From: Micavibrio sp.
GTDB lineage: Bacteria > Pseudomonadota > Alphaproteobacteria > Micavibrionales > Micavibrionaceae
Assembly (NCBI GenBank): GCA_002687495.1
Contig: NZAJ01000002.1
Span: 28,218 to 85,877 of the forward strand
DNA: 57,660 nucleotides
Direction of reading: 5' to 3'
Shown here piece after piece: positions 53,210 to 57,660 of the stretch (the first letter of the stretch is position 1; each line of letters opens with the position of its first letter). The position numbers and the translations under genes were made by a program. The notes under the pieces are model-generated. The model ran no database searches. It saw nothing but the letters and a program-made list of their open reading frames with translations, and was not told the DNA's origin.

Positions 53210-55442
53210 ATGCTGCATTCTTATTTTTCTCTTTAAGATAGCGGAAAATTTCACGTTTCAAATCATGCTCAACAATAGGTTTGGGCAGATAAGAGTCCAT
53301 GCCAGCATCAATGCATTTGTCTTTATCACCAACAAGAGCGTGCGCGGTCATACCAATGATTGGGGTGTGCTCTAAATTTTTACTCTTTTCAAGCTGGCGG
53401 ATTTTTGATGTCGCTGCAAAGCCATCCATTTCAGGCATCTGAATATCCATTAGAATAATATCATAATGCTTCTCGCTCCAAGCTTGTAAAGCCTCAACAC
53501 CTGTTTTGGCTATGTCATATTCCAGACCGAGCTCTTCTAGAATATAGCTAATCACAACGATATTACCTTCGTAATCTTCAACGAGAAGAATTTTATTCTC
53601 TCCGCTGAGCTGCGCTCTGATTTTGTCATTTAATTTACGGTGATCTATTTCGTTAGTTTTTGATGTGCTTTCTGTCAGGCTATACTTAGCAGGGATAAGC
53701 AGTGTAAAGGTTGATCCTTTTCCAGCTTGGCTACTCAGAATGATGTCACCGCCCATAAGTTGCGCAAGATTACGAGAGATTGGCAAGCCTAAGCCTGTGC
53801 CGCCGAAACGTCTTGAAACAGAAGAATCCGCTTGCTTGAAGCGTTCGAAAACCATATCAAAATTCTCCGGCGCGATTCCGATCCCCGTATCGGTAACCTC
53901 GACGCGTAAGAATTCGCTTCCGTCTCTATCTTCAATATCGGCTTTAATTGTCACGCCACCTTCATCAGTAAATTTGATGGCATTATTGATCAAATTCACC
54001 AAAATTTGACGTATGCGTAAATCATCACCGTAAAACTCAATATTTTTAATATCGCTATAATCAAGGACAAAGCTTATACCTTTTTCAGAGGCTTTGAGAG
54101 ACATCATGCTGATAACATTTTCAAAAACCTCATCAAGATGAAACACTGTCTCATCGAGTTCAATCTCTCCGCTTTCAATCTTTGAGAAATCCAAAATATC
54201 ATTAATCAGATCTTTTAGAGAAGATGTGCTTGAGAGCAAAGTTCTCACGAGGCTGGCTTGCTTGTCGTTAAGCTCATCTTTCTTTTTCTCAAAAATTTCT
54301 GCAATACCGCTGATCGCTGTTAGAGGCGTTCTGATCTCATGGCTCATATGTGCCAAGAATTCGCTCTTTGCTCTATTGGCATCCTCAGCTTGGTCTTTTT
54401 CCGCGACCAGACGATCACGCTCTTTAATCACATGTGTAATGTCTGTATGTGCGCCGACCATTCGATAGGCATTGCCATCATGATCATAAAGCGCTTTGGC
54501 GCGCGATTGTATCCAGACCCAGCGCCCAGATTGGTGCTTCATTCTAAATTCTTGTCTATATTCAGATAAATTCCCCTCAATATATTGCTGAATATAGCCC
54601 CATGATTTCTTGAGATCTTGAGGATGGATAAGCGATTTTAGATCCTCGATTGTGCCGATATAGGATTTTTTATCATAGCCCAGCATTTGGAAGAAACGAC
54701 CAGAATAAAAAACTTCTTCCTTTTTTAAGTCCCAATCAAATATGCCGTCTTCAGTCCCGTCAATAGCGAGTGCAAAACGCTCCTCTGTATCTTTAAGGGA
54801 TGCTTCAACGCTTGTTTTCTTTCTTTTCGCATTTAATAAAAACCCATTAAATATGAGCAGAATAAAACTACCGCCAATAACGCTAAAGAGTAGAGAGCTC
54901 AGATATTGATCTTTCTTTTTATCTAAAGCTGCAAATGTTTTATCCAGTTTTGCGTATTCTTCTTCAAGAATAGATTTATTGATGCGCATGATGTTGTTTT
55001 TAATATTATCTAAAATCTCAACATCTTTTAGGGCCTGCTTGTCGACTTTAGGCGCAATGATTTCAGCACGCTGCTCTAGCTGATTTGAAAACTCAACAAA
55101 ATGACTACGAATTTCGTTTAGACGGCTCTCTTGCGCGGGATTATCATAGAGTAGTTCCGATATCATCGCTATGCGTTCAGACACACCAGCCTTTTTGTCT
55201 TCATATTCTTTAAGGAAATCCTCATTCGCTGTAATGATGTAACCACGCTGTGCGGCGAGCATGGCTTCCACTAGCATAGATAGCTGCTCAGCTTCAGAGA
55301 TCACATCATGTGTTACAATAACGCGTTCATCGGCTTTATCGAGGTCGTTATTGCCCATGACAAGGCTGTAGCTGATAGCGCCAGCGCAGCCTATCAAAAT
55401 GATAGCGAAAAACGCAAAATTTCGTATGAATAGCTTATCCAC
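53208..55442 (-). CDS. hybrid sensor histidine kinase: CHASE3-type sensor, PAS, HisKA, HATPase, receiver
   Basis: This is a membrane-bound hybrid kinase. In order: helix, CHASE3-type periplasmic region (with QRGYIITANEDFLKEYED), second helix (LLFSVIGGSFILLIFNGFLL), PAS domain (GTEDGIFDWDLKKEEVFYSG), HisKA (FLAHMSHEIRTPLTAISGIA), HATPase (GDDLRIRQILVNLINNAIKF, GTGLGLPIS) and a receiver domain (ILLMDIQMPEMDG-like). There is no HPt domain. A longer frame starting at GTG 55520 begins inside a terminator, so GTG at 55442 (AAGG upstream) is preferred, giving 744 residues. Start is uncertain. Confidence 0.87.
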   Translation of the reverse strand: MDKLFIRNFAFFAIILIGCAGAISYSLVMGNNDLDKADERVIVTHDVISEAEQLSMLVEAMLAAQRGYIITANEDFLKEYEDKKAGVSERIAMISELLYDNPAQESRLNEIRSHFVEFSNQLEQRAEIIAPKVDKQALKDVEILDNIKNNIMRINKSILEEEYAKLDKTFAALDKKKDQYLSSLLFSVIGGSFILLIFNGFLLNAKRKKTSVEASLKDTEERFALAIDGTEDGIFDWDLKKEEVFYSGRFFQMLGYDKKSYIGTIEDLKSLIHPQDLKKSWGYIQQYIEGNLSEYRQEFRMKHQSGRWVWIQSRAKALYDHDGNAYRMVGAHTDITHVIKERDRLVAEKDQAEDANRAKSEFLAHMSHEIRTPLTAISGIAEIFEKKKDELNDKQASLVRTLLSSTSSLKDLINDILDFSKIESGEIELDETVFHLDEVFENVISMMSLKASEKGISFVLDYSDIKNIEFYGDDLRIRQILVNLINNAIKFTDEGGVTIKADIEDRDGSEFLRVEVTDTGIGIAPENFDMVFERFKQADSSVSRRFGGTGLGLPISRNLAQLMGGDIILSSQAGKGSTFTLLIPAKYSLTESTSKTNEIDHRKLNDKIRAQLSGENKILLVEDYEGNIVVISYILEELGLEYDIAKTGVEALQAWSEKHYDIILMDIQMPEMDGFAATSKIRQLEKSKNLEHTPIIGMTAHALVGDKDKCIDAGMDSYLPKPIVEHDLKREIFRYLKEKNKNAA

Positions 55443-55510
55443 GATAACCTTAGCCCTGTAATTATTTTGTAGATCACTAGATGTAGCGCATTTATTAGCT
55501 TTTGGATATA

Positions 55511-55545
55511 AAAAAGGCACATCCTGTTTTAAGATGCGCCCTTTT
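55511..55545 (-). terminator. terminator after the DUF1328 gene
   Basis: On the minus strand GGCGCATC pairs with GATGTGCC (one G-U), loop TTAAAACAG, then TTTTTT. It lies downstream of the DUF1328 gene and upstream of the kinase gene. Confidence 0.7.
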
Positions 55546-55584
55546 TAAGCGTTTATAGCCTTCATAGAATAAGCTATATATCAA

Positions 55585-55761
55585 TTATGCCGTAGGAGGC
55601 TGTCCTTTCAAAGCGTGAACAACAGCGGCAACAATAAATAAAGCAATAAATACAATAAATAAAAGTTGCGCTATATCAGTCGCCAAAACAGCGACTCCGC
55701 CTAATCCTAATACACCGGCTATAATCGCAATTACTAAAAATGTTAATGCCCAACCAAGCAT
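55585..55761 (-). CDS. DUF1328 (YtjA) small membrane protein
   Basis: This 58-residue protein has two hydrophobic helices, [20 protein letters not shown] and [14 protein letters not shown], a clear DUF1328 member. These are widespread stress-associated membrane proteins of unknown function. GAAAGGAG precedes the ATG. It diverges from the OmpA gene. Confidence 0.93.
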   Translation of the reverse strand: MLGWALTFLVIAIIAGVLGLGGVAVLATDIAQLLFIVFIALFIVAAVVHALKGQPPTA

Positions 55762-55851
55762 GGGTAAACTCCTTTCGTTTCAATTAAACTTCACGATGTT
55801 TGCACCCCTACCTAAGCTCGAAATATAAAAAGGTTCCTTAAAAAAATTTAT

Positions 55852-55876
55852 GGAACGATTTTCGGCTTCATTGGTT
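55852..55876 (+). promoter_or_regulatory. EcfG-type promoter of the OmpA-domain gene
   Basis: GGAAC (55852-55856), 16 bases, GGTT (55873-55876); the -10 differs from CGTT at one base. It lies 38 bases upstream of the ATG. A divergent GGAAC on the minus strand (55837-55833) has no good -10. Confidence 0.6.
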
Positions 55877-55914
55877 TGGAAAAATGTTCGCATAAACAAG
55901 AAAGGATAAATATT

Positions 55915-56544
55915 ATGAAGTTCCTGAACATCTTAACAACAAGCGCCGTTGCTCTTATGGCTGTAAGCTCAGCATCTGCTTTTGCAGCAGAGCCAATGAC
56001 GAAGCACGCGCCACATTTAAAAGCTCAACATCATAAGGCACAAAAACTTAGCCCTAATGATAAAGTAGAGCTGCAAGAATATATTGAATATGAAAAGCGT
56101 GAGCCTTGTCAGTTTTACCAGCCTATTCCAGAAGGTTTTGTAAAAGATGGCTGTCATCTAAAACCTATCGAGAAGAAAAAGCCTGTAAAGAAAATGGCGA
56201 TTATTGAGGTCATCAATGATTATGAGCTTCACTTTGCTTATGATAGTGCTCAGCTAGAGCCAGCGGCTAAGAGAATTTTGGATATGATCGCGCGTGATAT
56301 TAACACCTACAAGCCAGGTGAAGTCACAGTCGCGGGTTATACAGATACGGCAGGCGATGAAGATTATAATATCAAATTGTCCGAGCGCCGTGCACAAGCT
56401 GTTTCTGATGCGTTAACGCAATATGGTATTCCAAACCGTGTGCTTCAGAAAAAAGCTTATGGTGAAAAACATAATGCTGTGAAAACAAATGATGGTGTGG
56501 CGCTGAAAGAAAATCGCCGTGTTGTTGTCGAGTTTAGAAAATAA
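55915..56544 (+). CDS. OmpA-domain periplasmic/outer-membrane protein
   Basis: This 209-residue protein has a signal peptide (MKFLNILTTSAVALMAVSSA, cut near FAA-EP), a Lys/His-rich linker, and a C-terminal OmpA peptidoglycan-binding domain (LHFAYDSAQLEPAAKRILDM, GYTDTAGDEDYNIKLSERRA, ENRRVVVEF). There is no beta-barrel. It would tether to the cell wall. AAAGGA before the ATG at 55915 decides the start over an upstream one. A stress promoter precedes it. Confidence 0.88.
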   Translation: MKFLNILTTSAVALMAVSSASAFAAEPMTKHAPHLKAQHHKAQKLSPNDKVELQEYIEYEKREPCQFYQPIPEGFVKDGCHLKPIEKKKPVKKMAIIEVINDYELHFAYDSAQLEPAAKRILDMIARDINTYKPGEVTVAGYTDTAGDEDYNIKLSERRAQAVSDALTQYGIPNRVLQKKAYGEKHNAVKTNDGVALKENRRVVVEFRK

Positions 56545-56618
56545 CGCACAGCCGCTTGTCATTATGCTTTTGGGAGGGGCTTTGTCCCCTTCCTCTCGCC
56601 TAGCGATCAGGAGGAATT

Positions 56619-56798
56619 ATGAAAGAGTATCTTAGTGATTTGGATATTCAAGCGCTCATAGATGATGAGCTATCACCACGAGAGGCTGAACATGTCCATG
56701 CCCTTATTCAACAACAAGAATGGGCTCAACAGCGTTACGAGGAATTAAAAGAACAGAAAAAATTGCTGAAAAACTATTATCAAAAAATTCAGCATTAG
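56619..56798 (+). CDS. 59-residue anti-sigma-like or regulatory protein, unknown
   Basis: This is a small helical charged protein. LSDLDIQALIDDELSPREAE resembles the first helix of zinc-less anti-sigma factors (LxAYxDGELSPxEA), but the HxxxCxxC site and membrane helix are absent. AGGAGG before the ATG is strong. It follows ompA by 74 bases, which contain a GGGAGGGG/CCCCTTCC hairpin. Confidence 0.65.
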   Translation: MKEYLSDLDIQALIDDELSPREAEHVHALIQQQEWAQQRYEELKEQKKLLKNYYQKIQH

Positions 56799-56858
56799 CT
56801 TTTTTAGCGCCTTTGACCTTGTCACTGCGGCAGCCCTCTGAGCAATAGATACGATGGA

Positions 56859-57644
56859 TCAGTCGTTTATATTCTCCATATTTACTAAAAAAATTCTCGT
56901 ATATTCTTCATAAACCAAATCAAACGTTTCTTTGATTTGGTCCAAATCCATTCCACTTTTAAAAATCGGCTGATAGTAAAGCCCTAAAATGAGTAGCTCT
57001 AGATTAGCGAATTCACTCCCATCGTTTACAATCGGGGAGAGCATATTGAGGTTATTTAGACCAGTAACACCGTACAAAGTCCGTTTGAAACAACCAGAAA
57101 AATCTTCCTCATCATCTTGAATAATAGAGAAGAACAGATAAATATCTGTTTCAAAGCCACTTTTAAAAATCTTTTTGTAATCACAGGTTTTTGACAGCTC
57201 CTCAGAATCTTTATATGAATTATAGAAAGAGAGAGGGTCACCTGCAATCTGGGATGATAGCTTTAGGAATGGTGCACTTTTTAATTCTTTCTCAATAGAT
57301 TCTGTTTTTGTAAAGAGCACGGTATAGGGTTGTCCAACACTGACTCCCAGCGGAAAATAAGGTTGTATTTGTGAAAATAGCCCCCCCATTACTTTCTTTT
57401 CTTCATCCGAAAAAGGCCCCGTATAACTAATTTTGATTGGCCGCTCCCATCGACTAAACCTATGAGATACATCTGCTTTAAATTGGCCTGAAAGCTTGGT
57501 TGCTAATTTAAAATGTTCCCAAACGCATTCTTTTTCCTGAATACATTCATCGGCGGTGGTAGCTTTGTAGGGGTGAGGCTCTTCAGCGCTCACCTGCACC
57601 GCACCATTAACAAAAAGCACCAATACCACCAACAGTAGTTTCAA
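56859..57644 (-). CDS. secreted DUF2927-like protein (start may lie beyond the window)
   Basis: This is at least 261 residues. It begins with a signal peptide (MKLLLVVLVLFVNGAVQVSA). FSRWERPIKISYTGPF matches the early DUF2927 motif, and LGLYYQPIFKSGMDLDQIKE matches the family's closing motif. The apparent start is TTG, and the frame stays open to the window edge, so the true start may be further right. The function is unknown. Confidence 0.68.
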   Translation of the reverse strand: MKLLLVVLVLFVNGAVQVSAEEPHPYKATTADECIQEKECVWEHFKLATKLSGQFKADVSHRFSRWERPIKISYTGPFSDEEKKVMGGLFSQIQPYFPLGVSVGQPYTVLFTKTESIEKELKSAPFLKLSSQIAGDPLSFYNSYKDSEELSKTCDYKKIFKSGFETDIYLFFSIIQDDEEDFSGCFKRTLYGVTGLNNLNMLSPIVNDGSEFANLELLILGLYYQPIFKSGMDLDQIKETFDLVYEEYTRIFLVNMENIND

Positions 57645-57660
57645 TGCAGCGCTATTATTC

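Noticed and set aside
55443-55520. N-terminal extension of the hybrid histidine kinase from GTG 55520
   Set aside because: The extension begins inside a terminator hairpin and adds a hydrophilic stretch before the first membrane helix; the GTG at 55442 has an AAGG ribosome site.
55813-55837. EcfG promoter for the DUF1328 gene
   Set aside because: GGAAC is present on the minus strand but bases 16-17 downstream read CTTA/TTAG, a poor -10.
1-57660. Mobile elements, CRISPR arrays, tRNA or rRNA genes
   Set aside because: No transposase, integrase, phage gene, regular repeat-spacer array, or tRNA-like cloverleaf was recognised; the paired efflux systems and paralogous lipoproteins are ordinary chromosomal genes.

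Overview
The window is a 57.7 kb, fairly AT-rich stretch of a Gram-negative chromosome. It is densely coded and carries no tRNA, rRNA, IS element, phage gene or CRISPR array that I can see. A fixNOQP/GHIS-type cbb3 oxidase locus, an EcfG-like sigma factor and several GGAAC-N16/17-CGTT promoters (the alphaproteobacterial general stress response consensus) point to a motile, aerobic or microaerobic alphaproteobacterium. The genus cannot be told from this sequence, and the assignment is an inference.

Layout. 1-5918: end of ccoO, then ccoQ, ccoP, ccoG, ccoH, ccoI and ccoS, i.e. the cbb3 terminal oxidase and its assembly and copper-delivery genes. 5924-6901: a ZntB/CorA-type metal transporter. 6956-10784 (minus): a Wzz/BY-kinase-like protein with a degraded ATP site, a Wza-like export lipoprotein and a nucleotide-sugar epimerase. 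10890-20048: late flagellar genes. A minus-strand run flgD-flgE-two small ORFs-flgK-flgL-FlgN-like diverges from plus-strand flagellin, fliD and fliS. 20071-20774: an ECF sigma factor behind a consensus sigma-54 promoter and a palindrome. 20907-25426: a MacAB-type ABC efflux system with its own outer-membrane factor. 25431-31969: a TetR regulator with an AcrR-like operator, diverging from a complete RND efflux pump.

31975-40341 is the most unusual region. A full-length HMW1C/NGT-type (GT41) cytoplasmic N-glycosyltransferase diverges from a dTDP-4-amino-4,6-dideoxyglucose pathway (VioA-like aminotransferase, RfbB, RfbA) and a WbqC-family protein. Converging on these is a second operon with a PhyH-type dioxygenase, a FemAB/GNAT-like acyltransferase and a putative sulfotransferase. 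This looks like a sugar-making, modifying and protein-glycosylating cassette. The flagellin encoded 15 kb away has six N-X-S/T sequons, four of them clustered in its central region, so it is a candidate acceptor (inference).

40447-45144 (minus): a soluble tandem-PAS chemoreceptor with a recent internal duplication, and a TakP-like TRAP transporter whose binding-protein gene is separated from the permease genes by a terminator-like hairpin. 45217-56798: a stress and envelope region. It holds a lipid-kinase/ExoD/phosphoesterase operon, DUF2254, YqaE/Pmp3, a PRC-barrel protein, an EcfG-like sigma, an OmpR-type regulator, YqjD-like and entericidin-like small proteins, a CHASE3-PAS hybrid histidine kinase, DUF1328 and an OmpA-domain protein. 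Five promoters of the GGAAC...CGTT class (one with GGTT as the -10) tie these genes into one probable regulon. The window ends in a secreted DUF2927-like protein. No intergenic gap exceeds 300 bases; the largest (16749-17021) is the flgD/flagellin divergent control region.
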